The notes: generated from the letters alone by a model not told the origin. A stretch of DNA of 64,000 nt from Dasypus novemcinctus (GCF_030445035.2 NW_026688628.1:1302001-1366000); one strand, 5' to 3'; positions 25,217 to 38,367 are shown, counted from the first letter of the stretch. Translations and numbers: made by a program.

Positions 25217-26825
25217 AGGCTTAATTTTTGAAGAAGTTTTGGATCACAGAGGGGATCAACTATGACAGGGGAAGAGTACTAGTGGGGGGTGTCATTGAAA
25301 CGGAATACATGGGTGGGAGGGAGTTCTCCAGGGTATGCAAATAGGATATATAGATATGTTCAGATGTTCATTGGATATTGTCATAGTGAATATAGTTACA
25401 CATGTCAACTGAGGGAGTGCTGAGTTCCCATTCTGAGGAGCTCTGTTGCATCCCCCAATGGAAGAGCATAATCCCCCAGGTGCAACGGAAAAGACCCATG
25501 AAGAAGGATGGTCCAATGATGGGTCCTTTGTACTGAAGACTATGCTTATGAGCTTCTGTGCTTGATATTTAAACTAGGCCTTGAGCTGCAGGGTGCCTAA
25601 GAGTTACCTCCTGAGAGCCTCCACATTGCTCAAATGTGGCCATTCTCTAAGCCAAACTCAGCATGTAAATGCATGATCTTCCCCCCAGTGTGGGACATGA
25701 CACTCTGGGATGAGTCTCCCTAGTGCTGATGGATTGCTATGAATCACCTGTTGGTGATGCAACTAGAAAAAGATCTTAAATCAAAGGGGGAAATGGTAAA
25801 GACAAATTAATTTATGTTTCTAAGAGATTTCAAAATGAGTTGGAAGGTCATCAGAGGGGTCGCGCTTATGTACATTTCAGTAGGATCTGAAAGACAGCCA
25901 AAGTAGATACAACCCCAGATACTGGTGCTCCTGAGGGCTATGGAGACACACAGGTCCTATAGTCATGACAGATGGCTCTGGAATTCCTTGCCTTGCAGTG
26001 GGTCTTACTTTGGAATTTGTGCTCCTGACTGTGATGGAGTTGGACTCAGATGTGACCTCTCTACACATGCCTCTTCTGTCATTTTTACTGAATCTGTGAC
26101 TGATGCTGCAGTTTGTGTATGCTCAGAAGACTTAAATCTCTGGATGGTCCATGTGTCAGCTGGGCTCTGAACCTCAACAGAGTTGTAACACCTACTCTCT
26201 GGTTCATTGGACTTACCCACATCAGCTGACGGGGAGGTATAATCGTCAACCACCACACCAGGCATCCAAGAGTGTCTACAACTGCAAGCAGGAGATTGCA
26301 TCCATCAGTCATGTGGGATCTAAGCCTCCTCTTGATTTAGAGAGGGAGTGGACATCTCCATCCCAGGTTACACAGGATGGAAGAATATATTACAGATTTT
26401 AGTGGGCTTTCTGGTAATCTACTATAGAACTACTGTGACTCTAGCAATGGAAGAAATTATGTCATTGATGTGGAGATGGTGGTCATGGAAGCTACTCAGG
26501 GCAGGGGGAGGGAGTAAGAGGTGTGATATGGGGAATTTTGTGGACATGGAGTTGTCTTGAATGATATTGCAGGGACAAATGAAGGACATTTTATATCCTG
26601 CCATAACCCACTAGGTGGACTGGGGTAGTGTAATCCACACCATAAACTATCATTCATGCTGTGTAGCAGTGTTCCAAAATGTATTCAACAAATACAATGA
26701 ATGCACTACACTAATGAAAGAAGTTGTTGATGAAGGAAAAGTGGGGGATGTGGGAAGTGGGCCATATGGGAACCTCCCAAAATTTTTAATATAACATTTT
26801 GTGCAATCTATGTATCTTTTAAAAT
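25217..26825 (+). mobile_element. Family B retroelement, long older copy
   Basis: This plus-strand copy starts near 'gaagttttggatcacagagg' and contains, in order, the blocks seen inverted at 697-2,520, ending in 'catatgggaacctcccaaaa' and an AT-rich tail. At about 1.6 kb it is one of the two longest copies and helps define the family's extent. It is diverged from the 8, 14 and 42 kb copies. No reading frame longer than about 105 codons, and no motif, is present. Confidence 0.65.
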
Positions 26826-26884
26826 ATATATATATTTAAAATATATTATATAATATATTTATATATATTATATATAATAAAATA
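26815..26884. repeat. AT-rich low-complexity tract
   Basis: Alternating TA and AAT runs fill the interval between the family B tail and the start of L1-C. It could be an expanded retroelement tail. Confidence 0.8.
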
Positions 26885-27152
26885 TATTAGAGGAACCAGC
26901 AAGATGGCGGCAGAGTAAAGAGCTCCTAGAGTCAGCTACTGCTACAGGGCAGTTAGTAAACACAAAGAGGTCTCTGGAGCTAGCTGAAGCACCTGTTTCG
27001 TTGCTCCAGGAAGCCAGAAGAGCATCCTACAATGTCCTTGAAGGAGAAGAAGATTCATCTGAAGATGAATCTTCAGAGAATACTCATAAGTAGAGTGTTC
27101 CATGCCATGGAGGTTGGTGCTTATCTTCCACGGGAGGCACAAGCCACCTTGG

Positions 27153-27960
27153 GAGCTGTTCTATAGCTGGAATTGAAAGCTCCACTTCCCCAAAATGGAG
27201 GAGGAAGAGTCAATTGGGCACCAATTTCACCTACTGATGAGTAAATTCAGTGTGCTATGGTATAATCCTGAGAACAGCTAAAGTTTGAGGCTGTCCAAGT
27301 CAGAAAGAGGTGGGGAGCCACCATCTTAACTCTGCACCTGGCACGAGGGGAAGTGGGGTAGACTGAGGATCCCAGTGCTGGTGGGGACGGGCTTCTTCCC
27401 ACCCAGATCATATTACAGCTCAAGCCTAGGCCCCAGTGCCACATCCAGCAAGGAGGAAGCTGCAGAGACCTGCATCAGCCTCTCTGGGAAATTACCAGTC
27501 AAGCCATGGTGGCTGGTGACTATCCTACTCTGGCTGCAGCAGCCTCCCCAGAGTCTATTCTGTGGCTGGAATTGGAAGCTCCACTTCCCAAAAATGGGGA
27601 AGGAGGAGACAGTTGGCTGCCAATGGCTAAGATATAACACTGGGAACAGCTGGGGTGTGAAACAGCCCAAGTCAGAAAGAGGCCAGTAGCCACCATTCTG
27701 ACTTCACCTCCAGCCTGAGGGGAAGCCAGGCTGTCTGAAACTCTCAGTGTTGGCAGGAACCAATTTCTTTCATGCAGATCAGCCTGTAGCCCACCTAGCC
27801 TTCAGTTCTGCCTATGGCAGGGAGCCCTGCACCAGCCTATACAGGTAACTGCAGGTAACTTTGACTGTAAAAGACTGAAATTCAGAAGTCTACCAGGGCA
27901 AATGCAGTCATCTTGGACCTGCACTGCATAGATTGCTGCCCACACCTGCAGTTCCATCCC
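27153..27960 (+). repeat. Tandem monomers in the L1-C 5' UTR
   Basis: The blocks 'ctggaattgaaagctccact' (from 27,168) and 'ctggaattggaagctccact' (from 27,567) begin parallel runs that include 'cagcta/cagctg', 'ccaagtcagaaagaggt/c', 'agccaccat', 'gaggggaag' and 'cagatca'. The period is about 399 bp. Two units are clear and a decayed third may follow to about 28,200, with smaller 110 bp internal repeats. This resembles promoter monomers of rodent L1 elements, though unrelated in sequence. Confidence 0.75.
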
Positions 27961-28309
27961 TGCCCCAGGCAGGGGAGAAAATGATTTGAAGCCTCATCAG
28001 TCTCTCTGGGCAACTACAGTCTAGGCCTTCACTTGGGTTATTCTACATAGCTGTGACTCTGTCCCTACCCCTGGCAAAGGAGAAAATTGGAGGAAGCTTC
28101 ATTAGCCCCTGGCACAATGAGAGCAGCTTGAGCCTCCACAGCTTACAGCACCAAGTACATGCTTGGCTCCTACTGTTCAACCAGCAAGGGAGAAATGATA
28201 GGAAGCCCTAAACTAAAGAGAAGAACTGCACCCAGAATAAATACTCTAGTAAGCCAGATGCCAAGACACCAACAAAAAAATTACAATCCACACCAAGAAA
28301 CAGGAAGCT

Positions 28310-29479
28310 ATGGCCCAGTTAAAGGAACAAGATAAGCCTCCAGATGATATAAAGGAGTTGAGACAACTAATTACAGATGTTCAAACAAATCTTCTTAATA
28401 AATTCAATGAGCTGACCAAATAGATTAAGAATATTAAGAAGACACTGGAGGCGTTTTTGGACTTGGAGTTGTCCTGGGTGATGCTGCAGGGACAGTTACC
28501 AGACATTGTATGTCCTCCCGTGGCCCACTGGATGGAACGTGGGAGAGTGTGGGATAAAATGTGGACCATTGACCATGAGGTGCAGTGGTGCTCAGAGATG
28601 TGTTCAACAAATGCAAGGAATGTCTCATGATGATGGAGGAGATTTTTGCTTTGGGGGGAGGAGGGGGGGAGTGGGGAGTATATGGGGACCTCATATTTTT
28701 TGAATGTAATATTAAAATATAAAAATGAAGACAAAAAATAAAAAATAGAAAAAGAAGACACTGGATGAGCACAAAGAAGAATTTGAAAGCATACATAGAA
28801 AAATAGCAGATCTTATGGGAATGAAAGGTGCAATCAATGAAATTAAAGAAAACATTGGAATCATATAATAGCAGATTTGAGGAAGCAGAAGAAACGATTG
28901 GTGAACTTGAAGAAATGGCCTCTGAAAGTGAACATACAAAAGAACAGATGAAGACAAGAATGGAAAAAATTGAACAAGGTCTTGGGGAGAGAAATCAAAG
29001 CAAAAGACATGCAAACATGCATGTCATGGGTGTTCCAGAAGGAGAAATGGAGGGAAAAGGGGCAAAAGAAATATTTGAAACAAAAATGGTAGAAAATTTC
29101 CCAACCTTATTGATGGACATATGCCTGTCCAAGAAGCACAATGTACTTTCATCCAAAAAAAATCCAAATAGACCAACCCCGAGACACATACTCATCAAAA
29201 TGTCAAGGGCCAGAGACAAAGAGAATTCTGAGAGCAACAAGAGAAAAGAAACACATAACATATAAGGGATATCCAATAATAGTATGTGCTGATTTCTTAA
29301 CAGAAATCATGGAGGCAAGAAGACAGTGGTCTGATATATTTAAGATACTACAAGAGAAAAACTTCCTGCCAAGAATCTTATATCCAGCAAGTCTGTCTTT
29401 CAAAAATGAGGGTGAGATTAGAATATTCACAGATGAACAGAAACTGAGAGAATTTCTAAGTAAGAGACCAGATTTTTAG
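28310..29479 (+). pseudogene. L1-C ORF1 remnant
   Basis: An ATG at 28,310 starts 'MAQLKEQDKPPDDIKE' and a stop (TAG) follows near 28,421. The frame resumes after the family B insertion with a coiled-coil-like stretch (28,828-28,980), then the RNA-recognition part and the C-terminal domain. The latter is well preserved at 29,141-29,479, with 'ARRQWSDIFKILQEKNF' and 'LYPASLSF'. The protein would be the RNA-binding partner of L1. A frameshift near 29,150 and the insertion make it non-functional. Confidence 0.8.
28450..28751 (+). mobile_element. Short family B insertion in L1-C ORF1
   Basis: The 302 bp insert is flanked by a perfect 14 bp duplication, 'aagaagacactgga', at 28,436-28,449 and 28,752-28,765. 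It is strongly 5'-truncated and ends with a G-rich tract, 'tatggggacctcatatt' and an A-rich tail. The structure shows L1-type integration after L1-C was already in place. Confidence 0.9.
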
Positions 29480-29599
29480 GAAATACTAAAGCATGTGCTA
29501 GAGCCTGAAAACAAAACACAGAAGAGAGGGGCCATGAAGAAAGTCTAGAAATGAAGATTATATCAATAAAAGTAACTAAATAGTGTCAAAAGAGTGGTG

Positions 29600-30285
29600 A
29601 AAATACAATATAACAGATAAAACTCAATAGTCAGGAATAAAGCTAACCAATGTTGCAAAGCACTTGTATTCAGAAAACTGCAACTCAGTGTCAAAACAAT
29701 TCAAAAATGGCCTAAATAACTGGAAGAACATTCCATGCTCATGGATTGGAAGACTAAATATCATCAAGATGTCAATTCTACTCAAGTTGATATACAAACT
29801 TAATGCAATACTAATAAAAATTCCACCAGCATTAAAGAAATAATTGAAAACACAATCATTAAATTTATTTGGAATGGTAAGGAGTCCTGAATAGCCAGAA
29901 ACAACATAAAAAGGAAAAGCAAACCCTCATCTCCAGACTTTAAATCATAATACCTACATATAGTGGTAAAAATAGCATGGTTCTAGCCTAAAGACAGACA
30001 CAATAGACCAATGGAACCAAATTTATAGTTCAGAACAGACTCTCACATATATGGTCAAGTGATTTTTGACTAGCATTTCAAAGTCACACAGCTTGGGCAG
30101 AACAATCCGCTCAACAAAAGGCACTGAAAAAATTGCACATCCATAGCTGACAGAAGGAAAGAGGAACCCTATCTCACACCTTATCCAAAAATTAACTCAA
30201 AATTTATCACAAACTGAAAATAAAAGCAAGAACCATAAAACTTATAGCAGAAGTTTTAAGAAAATATCTTCAATACCTGGGGGGG
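29600..30285 (+). pseudogene. L1-C ORF2 fragment
   Basis: The text matches the region downstream of the reverse transcriptase core: 'tggaagaacattccatgctc', 'aatgcaatactaataaaaat', 'aaatttatttggaatggtaa', and later 'agaccaatggaacc'. Everything upstream of this part of ORF2 is deleted and stops are common. The poly-G run at 30,280-30,289 marks its right edge. Confidence 0.75.
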
Positions 30286-30289
30286 GGGT

Positions 30290-31366
30290 GGATTCTTAAA
30301 GGAGATAAGAGAAGACTGAGTGGACTACTGATGTTTAATGTATGTAGAAGTTTTAATTAGCTTTATTGTAAAGGTATGGAAATGTATAGAGTGGATGGTA
30401 ACACACAGTAACAGCTAGTTTATAAATGGGGATGTGGCTGAAAATGGTAGTCTAGTTATGTAAATGCCAATTGACAGAATGCGAGGAAATAATCTAGGAA
30501 CTGAGTAGCATAGTAAACTAAGAGGTGGGTGAGAATTGTGATTGATGGTACAGATGCAAGAGTGTCCTTTGTTAGGTAAAACAAATGTAGATCACTACTG
30601 CGGGGTGTTGGGAATGAGGAGAAGCATGGGAAAAATACAGCTGGAGTCACCTATGAACTGTGGTTATATTAATAATGTAATATTCTTGCATCTGTGTGAA
30701 AGATGTACTGTGTTGATACGGAGGCAGTACAGAAAAAGTGAGCCAAATGTACACTATGGACACGGTAACAATCAGGTGATACTATTTCATCTGTAGCAAA
30801 TGATGCACCACATTGTGGTGTGTTGATGGAGGGGTGTTGTTCAGGAATTCTGCACAGGTGCATGATTTTTTATAAGTTATAACTTCTGTCATAGAAAACA
30901 TTTAAAAATATTAAGGAGGCTTGGGGAAAACACAACAAATTTAACATAAGGACTATGATTAAGAGTAAGATTTTGAGAATATTCTTTCATAATTTGTAAC
31001 AAATGTCTCATGACAGTGCAAGGTGTTGGTGGAGGGTTGATGTATGGGACCCCTGTATGATGTTATGCAGGTTTGCTTTGTAAGTTCACAACTTTTACTA
31101 TACACTTAATTGTTTATGTATGCTCATATATGAATGATATAAAGATAATAATAGGATTGGTTAGGGGAAAATTGTTTAGCAGTAATATTTTGACAATGCT
31201 CTTTATTAGTTAAAAAGTTTTAAAAATAATACAAGTTATTGCTGGTAGGGTGAGATATTATATGTGTTTGTTTGATGTTATATATGTTTTGTAAGTTTAC
31301 AACTATTATACACTTACTTTTATGTATGTTTGGTATGAGTGATATATTTCAATAAATTTAAAAATA
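30290..31366 (+). repeat. L1-C 3' UTR with degenerate tandem units
   Basis: Three related segments can be seen, around 30,780-30,900, 31,005-31,145 and 31,200-31,345. Each combines a 'gttgatg..tg' or similar block with 'taagtt(c/t)acaactt/att' and a 'tatacactta' block. Lengths and spacing vary. The region follows the ORF2 fragment and ends in an A-rich tail, so I treat it as the element's 3' UTR. Confidence 0.5.
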
Positions 31367-32105
31367 CATTAGAGGCAATAAAAGCAGATTTGTAATGTTC
31401 AATGACAGAATTAGTGATTTCAAAGACAGAACACCTGAACTGGAAAAGACAGGAGAGAAAAAGAGAAGAGAATGGAAAAAGTGAAACAAGTGTTCAATAA
31501 ATCAAAAAACAATGCAAAGTGCACAAATTTACACTATTGGTTTTCCAGAAGAAGAGAATGGAAAAGGGGCAGAAAGAATATTTGAGGGAATAGTGAATGG
31601 AAACTTCCTAACCCTTATGAAGGATATAAATATCAAAATCCAAGAAGGACAATGCACCAGAAGTAGAGTAAATCCAAATAGACCTATTCTGAGACACCTA
31701 CTATTCAGAATGACAAACATAAGAGATAAAAAGAATTCTGAAAGCAGGAAAAGAAAAGCATCACATACAATAGAACCTCAGTGAGATTAAATGCTGACAT
31801 CACACCTGAAATCATGGAGGAGAGAAGAAAGTGGTATGAAGTACTTAATGTACTTAAAAAGAAAAACCATCAGCCAAGAATTCTGTATCTGGCAAAGCTG
31901 AACTTCAAAAATAAGGGTGAGTACAAAGTTTTCACATGAAAAAACAAAAAACAAACCTTAATAGAATATGTTACCAAAAGACTTACAAGAGATACAAAAG
32001 GGACTACTGCATCCTGAAAGGGAAAAAAAAAGAGAGACTTGGAGAATAGTGTTGAAATGAAGATAATTACAAAGGGTAAAATAAATGGTAAAAATATAGA
32101 AAATA
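31367..32105 (+). pseudogene. Additional L1 ORF1 fragment
   Basis: After the L1-C tail, an ORF1 sequence resumes with 'gcagatttg' and an open stretch (31,512-31,784) carrying 'IGFPEEENGKGAERIFEG', equivalent to the RNA-recognition part of L1-C ORF1. C-terminal text follows to about 31,960 with stops. It lacks an A-rich end and runs up to the provirus LTR. It may be the remainder of an L1 into which L1-C inserted, or an independent truncated piece. Confidence 0.7.
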
Positions 32106-32114
32106 GTATGATAT

Positions 32115-32583
32115 TGTTGTAGAATTTGAGAGAGGTTCAATTATTTGTGTATAGTGGGGCCAGGACTCAGGAACGATTTTGAGAAAGAAAAATGGTTTAT
32201 TGACGGCCGACTCGGGAGCTTTCTGTTTCAATCCTGAGCCCTGAACAAGATTTTTGGATCATTTTATACAGAGAGGAAACGTTAAATGGTCCCTTTGTTT
32301 CAGTTCTCAATAGGCTTGAATTAGCATATATCTTCCACATCTTAGGTAATCTATTAGCATGGACTTCATACATTCTAGATAAGCTTTTAGCATATTTTGT
32401 TTGCATTTCCCCTAAATACTTAAAGTTTACAGACCTTGCATTGTTAAACTGTTTCCTGGCACTGGAGTCGTTGCCATTGTCACCAAGGGCAGGACTGCAG
32501 GCTCTTACCATTTCACACCCACATGTCAGACAGTTTAAGTATCTCTGAAGAGACAAAGAGCCTCCCACCCATTGCCCACATCA
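32115..32583 (-). repeat. Provirus 3' LTR
   Basis: On the plus strand it runs TGTTG...CATCA, so the ends obey the TG...CA rule. It shares, nearly base for base, long runs with 39,038-39,514, such as 'gcatattttgtttgcatttc' and 'ttgcattgttaaactgtttc'. The polypurine tract beside its 32,583 end places it as the 3' LTR in minus orientation. Confidence 0.88.
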
Positions 32584-32595
32584 TTTCCCCCCTTT
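32584..32595 (-). other. Polypurine tract
   Basis: The minus strand reads 'aaaggggggaaa' directly against the LTR start. This is the priming site for plus-strand DNA synthesis in retroelements and fixes the orientation of the provirus. Confidence 0.75.
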
Positions 32596-35063
32596 GCCAA
32601 AGTTTAACTTGCTAAGCTTTGACATAATTGTTGCTGGAGCTATGAGGTGAATGGCTGTTTGCTCTTTTGATTGATTATTTATCAATCTTCAGTGTAGCAT
32701 CCAGGACTGTTTTTAGGACGTTAGAAGTTTTTATTCTGGACAGCAGAATCCTGGGGCAGGGGCCCCCTGTAGTCGTCCTAGGGCCACCAGTGCTCACATG
32801 GATTTCCAGTCAGGTTCCAGATCCATCTATTGATTTTATTTTACCCTTAAAGAGTTTACACCTTTAATCTAAAATGGGTGCTGAAGGGAGATGATCTGTT
32901 TTCAGTAACTGCTTCCTGCTGGCCATGGGCTGTAGTCATTGCCTAACAATGTTTAAAACTCTTATTTTATTTTAACTGGAGGAAGATGGATCTGGCATTC
33001 TGTACGAAGTTGGATGAAGTTTTCATATGGTTAATAAGATGTTCATTCTGAAAGAAACAAACTTAATTAAAAATTTGGAATACCCATTTTTAAAAGAGGA
33101 CATTGGATTACAGAGGTAGACAAGGTTAGGTGCTTATAAAGATGGCAGTCCTTCTTAAAAAACTGATGGGAATAGTATATATATATATATACTTTTAAAA
33201 GTTATTTATCTTTAGAAAGAAATTGCAACAGACACATAGCTTTGTCTGAAGACACATTCTAAGCTGTTCAATGATTGTCACTCATTCACTCTGTCAGATG
33301 CTCCTGGTGAACTGGCACTCCCTGGGCAACTGGCTTCATTCAGGATTACAACACCAAGTTAGAAATTCCCTTAGTTTTCAGCTGTGGTAGTGATCAGAAC
33401 TACAGAGCAAAGGTGTTCTACACCTTGGTTTTAATTGTACAATTTCTAGTAATTTTGACTTGTGAAATAGGTAACTCACCATCAGCAAGCAAGCCTCACT
33501 CTTGCTACACAGTAGAGTACAGTAGAATATAGTAAGTTGACTGAGCCTGGCTGAGACTGACACCCCATTCTACAGACATGTTTATTAACTGTTTACAAAA
33601 TGAATTCACTAGGAATTTAACATGTCCAATATACTCTTGCATTTGATCCAAAATAGAAAAGATAATGTCATAATTTTTAGGCATATATTTAGTACAGGAT
33701 AAGAGTACAGCACTTAATATTAATTAATGTATTATTACTTAATGCAAAGGATTTAGAGTTGCAATTAATAGTTTTAAGTTTCAGGTTTGTAATACTTTAC
33801 ATGTTATCTCTCCATGAGAGCAGGCCATAATTCCAATTGTGTTTAAGTTTTACTTACAGTATCCTGGTATCATGGCTCCACTTAGCATGTTCTCCAGGCA
33901 GTAAGGAAGTCACAGCATCCTTGATCTTAGAGAGATTTTCTAGTATTCTACTAGCCTGGTGCATAGTGCTCTCTAGCACTATGGAACAGTGCCAGTCTGG
34001 AGGTGATGTCCATTGTACACTTGGCTATAACGAGTCATTATTGGCTACTGCAGGAGCTTGAAACTGCAACGTAGTTTCCATTGACTTCAGGAGCAGAACC
34101 AGAGGCTGATATAGCAAATATTTTTAATTGAGGGCTCAGTGACCAGCCTAGCCAATAACTCACATTGAGAGGCAACATGCAATGTATTCAAGGCCTGGTT
34201 TGAATGCACAAAAGAGTTTGACAATATTAAAGTTTATTCCTTGTTTTTATATATATTTTAAACAATTTAACGCAACACATATATCAAATGACTGTTTACT
34301 TACAAAATCTTACTATGAAGATAGCAATAGGTACTTTACTTCAGTGATAGAGGAAAAAATTATTTTTCATTGTTAAAATGAAAACAGAAGATTTCCAATA
34401 GAATCAAGATAACTTTTTATTATCAGTTACTTAAATATGTACCTTGTGGTGGCCTTCAGACAGGTTTTATTATCACGAAGTTATTTTTGCAACCAATATC
34501 AATCTAAGTTTTTAGTTAACAATGACTTTTAGAACTAGAACTATTTAAACATTTTCAGTTTGAAAGATGTTTTACAAACTCTTTATACTTGACTATAACT
34601 ACATTGACTAGCCACCTCATGTTTAAATAAACTTATTAAATTATAATTACCAACTAAAGAAATTTACTTTATTTTTTAAGACAGCATGTGTACAATCTTT
34701 TTCCTTTAGCCTAATTTCACCAATGTGAACTTACAATTTTTATTACTCTAAAGATTTCGTACATATAATGTTAATTTAGTTTATAAATTGACTAAGGGTG
34801 ATTATACTCAAACTAAATAAAATTGAAACCATTATAGTTTATGCAAGGAATGTTCTCTTTTTCCCTTACAGGAAGCTAAAAAGTTCTTTTCTTTGTTTAA
34901 GTTATGAAAATGAATAATTTAAAAGCATACTGACTACCAGGTTCTAAAACACATTACACAATTATTTAATTTGTTTAATCATAATCCAGGAAAGACCTTT
35001 CCATAGTCTTTATGGACTTGACTTATTGAAATTTGTTAATAGAGCCACTAGTTACCTTTATTT

Positions 35064-35531
35064 TGTTGGAAAGAAATCTTCTGGAAGAAAATAAGGCTTA
35101 CCAGATTGTGGAGAAGAAAAGAATTTATTCTCAATTTTGCAAGAAGGGGCGCAGAACCAGATATGGGGGGCACCCTGAACAGAGAAAAACGATACGATTT
35201 ATACCCTTAAGCCTAGCACACAAGCTCTTCCTCTGTTTCTCTATAGATTGGATACTTCAGAAGTTACAGTTTATTCGAGAAGATCTAACCTTTCTGCTCA
35301 AAAGTTTGTGATTTAACTGCTTCCTCTATCACATTCTAACCATTTTAGTTTTTACCTCCTCTCCTTTGTCAGATAAGGAATAGAATTTAGTGCTGAAATG
35401 GAACCGACCTAGCTCCTTTTTGTGCATCCTTCCACTGCCCATAGGACTGGCCTAAGCTGGTCTCCTCCACTGCTGCCCAACCCAGGAGTGAGAGACTGAG
35501 GCAGCAGGACACCAGGTTACACTAATCAACA
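35064..35531 (-). repeat. Possible second LTR nested in the provirus
   Basis: A 468 bp segment runs from 'tgttggaaag' to 'taatcaaca', giving inverted TGTTG/CAACA ends. On the minus strand it is preceded by 'aggggaaaaaa', a polypurine-tract-like run. Inside are 'gaagaaaagaatttattctc' and a GC-rich patch reminiscent of the R region of the flanking LTRs. It may be a solo LTR or a 3' LTR of another element. No partner LTR or duplication was found. Confidence 0.45.
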
Positions 35532-38367
35532 TTTTTTCCCCTTGTGTGAAAACTAACTAATCTTTGGTTTTATTTTTGTTTTTTTACATTTTAAGGCTAC
35601 TAAAAGATTTAAACTGGGAAATTACAGGGCAAACTGATTCTTAATTCCCTAGCCTAGTAGATAGGTTTAATCTGCCACACCTAGTCTTTCCTTTAAAGCT
35701 CTTGCAAAGAGGAGGCCCTTTCCCAATTGTTTCTATAATCAGATTTCTCCATGACTTTTTCTTCCTGCTTAGTTTAATTTGGGCTTTAAGAATATTTATT
35801 TACATATAACTTCATATTTAATTTTTAACAATTGAATAGAGCTCTTTTAAGAATTTTCATTTGTTAATTTGATATTATTATCCTGATGTATGAAAACATA
35901 CACTGAGCAAATGGGCAGACACAGAGGTAGACACAGAAACACAACTCATTGATGTTACTTATAATTTGCATTATTTTATATATTGTTTAACTTAATTTGG
36001 GGTCCAGAAATATATATTACTTATATAACTGCATATTTAACCTCAACAATTTGAGCAAATAGGCAGACATGAATAGTTTGACACAAAAACATAACTTTAG
36101 GTACTTTAAACTTCTAATCTTTAGAAAACAAGTGTGACTGCAAAACACTTCGAAGAATCCTGAAACTTTTCTTAATTTGCACTATGTGCAGTTTTATACG
36201 AGAATTTTCTTTCTTATTTAATGTATTGTAACCAAAATATTCTCAATGCTTTAGTCTATTTTTTGTTTCAGAACTTTATATTTTACATTGAATTTAGCAG
36301 AATTTTGGATAAGCAACAAGATTAATTTTATATATATTTACTGAGGCTATTTGAAGCCTCAGGGAGACAGACTGGTTTCTCTCATGAATTGCCACTCTTA
36401 GGAACACTGACTGTCAGGGCAGGAGACTTCTCCCCTTCCACCCCCTTTTATTTTTAATTTTGGAGATAATAAAACTCCAGTGGTCATTTAACTTTATTCC
36501 ATTAGGCAGCAATTTATTTAGTTTACACTTGAATTCATGAGAGAAAGGGTTACTAATACCAGAACAGGAGACAGTGATGTCCCAGCTCTTCTTTGGCTTG
36601 TAGGGGCAGAAGCTATTATGAAATTACCATAGGCAAAGGCAGGGGGTGAGGTTAGGCTTGAAGTAACCATAAACAAAGGAAAGATTAGATTAGAATTTAA
36701 ATAATAGTTTCAGGCTAAATTCACCCAGCTATAATTTCAATTATTATCTTTCTGCTGTTTTATAATATAAATGCATTTATAAATGATTTTAACTCTTAGT
36801 TACAGTTTTTATTAATTTTTTAAAACCTGTTAATTTATAACACCTTTTATTTTACTTATATCATATTAAATGAACTTACATATTACTTTAATTTTTCTTT
36901 TAAGTAAAAGAATAAATCTCTTGCAGTTAGTTTGAAATAAAAAGCTACTTTTCAGGATTTGATTTCTAGAACATAATGTACTTTTAAAAGAGATAAGACC
37001 CTTTCTTCTTCAAACACTGAGGAAATGATGAAGCACAAGAAGCTATTTTGAAAATAGATTTTCTGTGTATATTGTTCTTACTCAATTTTAATCATGAAAA
37101 TTTTCTTTCCACAAACCTACACTTTCAGTATTCATTCAGGTTTTGTCCCACACTCTTTCCAATAATCAATCATTTTATCTTAGGACAAAATCATTTTCTG
37201 TTTCTTTAACAATAAAAACATATTCTATATATCCCACATACTAAGTCACCAGGCAAACTTCTTACAATATATAATTGCCATTAATACTAAACAAGCTTGT
37301 TAAAATAATGAACTTTTCTTCACTTTAAATACTTAGTAGCATGTAATACCAGAAACAGTTTTTTGGAAGCAAGTTGACAGGGGAGGCTGGCTGCCAAAGA
37401 AAAGTTTCCTTGTTATAAAATTACCTCTTATTATTACTATTATCAATTCAGTTTTTGTTTAATAATGACTTTCTGCAATTAGTCATTTAAATACTTTAAT
37501 TTAAACAATGCTTTTGTTAAAATTTTATAATTATTTGTACTTTTAACACAAATTTTACCTTCACAGAACACATTCTCTTACTTAAAGTTACTACAATACC
37601 TTCTAAGAACCTGGGCAGAATGCAAATGTATTTTGGCTTTGATACCCTAGGGAGGGAACTTTACTGCATTTATTCTGATTCTGCTTTTCAGCCCCTTCAC
37701 TTCTCCCCCTTCCAGGCACAACAATCAAATAGGAATGTGGCTAATGAATAGAAGGTATGGGCTCACTGGAAAGGGGCAAGCCACTCCCTCCTTTCCAGCT
37801 TTCGGCCAAAATGGGCAGACAGAACCTACTCAAATTTGGCAACTCTCCCAGGGACCCAGCCACCCTGACTGGGGCAGCCCCAACAAACTTGGGTGTGTGG
37901 CACAGACACAGATGGCCTCCAAGCCCCAGCAAAGGGGCAGACCAGAGACAAGACTGCAGAGCATGCACAAACATCTAGGCACTGCAAACATCCAGACTCC
38001 TCAGTTTTGCCCCATAATCATTTCACCCCCTTGCCAATGGCAAGGGAGGGTTCCAGTTCAACTAAATTCTACTTTACATAACCACACAACTCCAACCCTA
38101 GCATTGAGCTGACAGAGACAGAAGCACAAAGGTCACTAATCTGACCCACAAGTTCTCTCTGTATATTTTCAGCGTGGCTGCTCCCACACCATCACAAACC
38201 TTAGAACACTTAACATTTGGTATAAAGTGAGTTCATTCACAATTTAGCACCATAACAAAAGATTTCAGCTAGACTTTTTCCACTGTTTAACTTTACACCC
38301 AGACCAAGCTCCACTAGAAAAGTCGATCCATTTTCCTGTAACCACGTTTTTTTTTCAATCCAGACCA

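Larger units (their letters stand above)
26885..31366 (+). mobile_element. L1 of a second subfamily (L1-C), internally deleted
   Basis: The element opens with 'agcaagatggcggcagag', a typical L1 5' end, and continues with a repeated 5' UTR, ORF1, a short ORF2 segment and a distinct 3' UTR ending with 'tttcaataaatttaaaaata'. Most of ORF2, including endonuclease and the reverse transcriptase core, is missing between about 29,590 and 29,640. Its 5' and 3' UTRs differ from those of L1-A and L1-B. It is inactive and hosts a family B insertion in ORF1. Confidence 0.75.
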
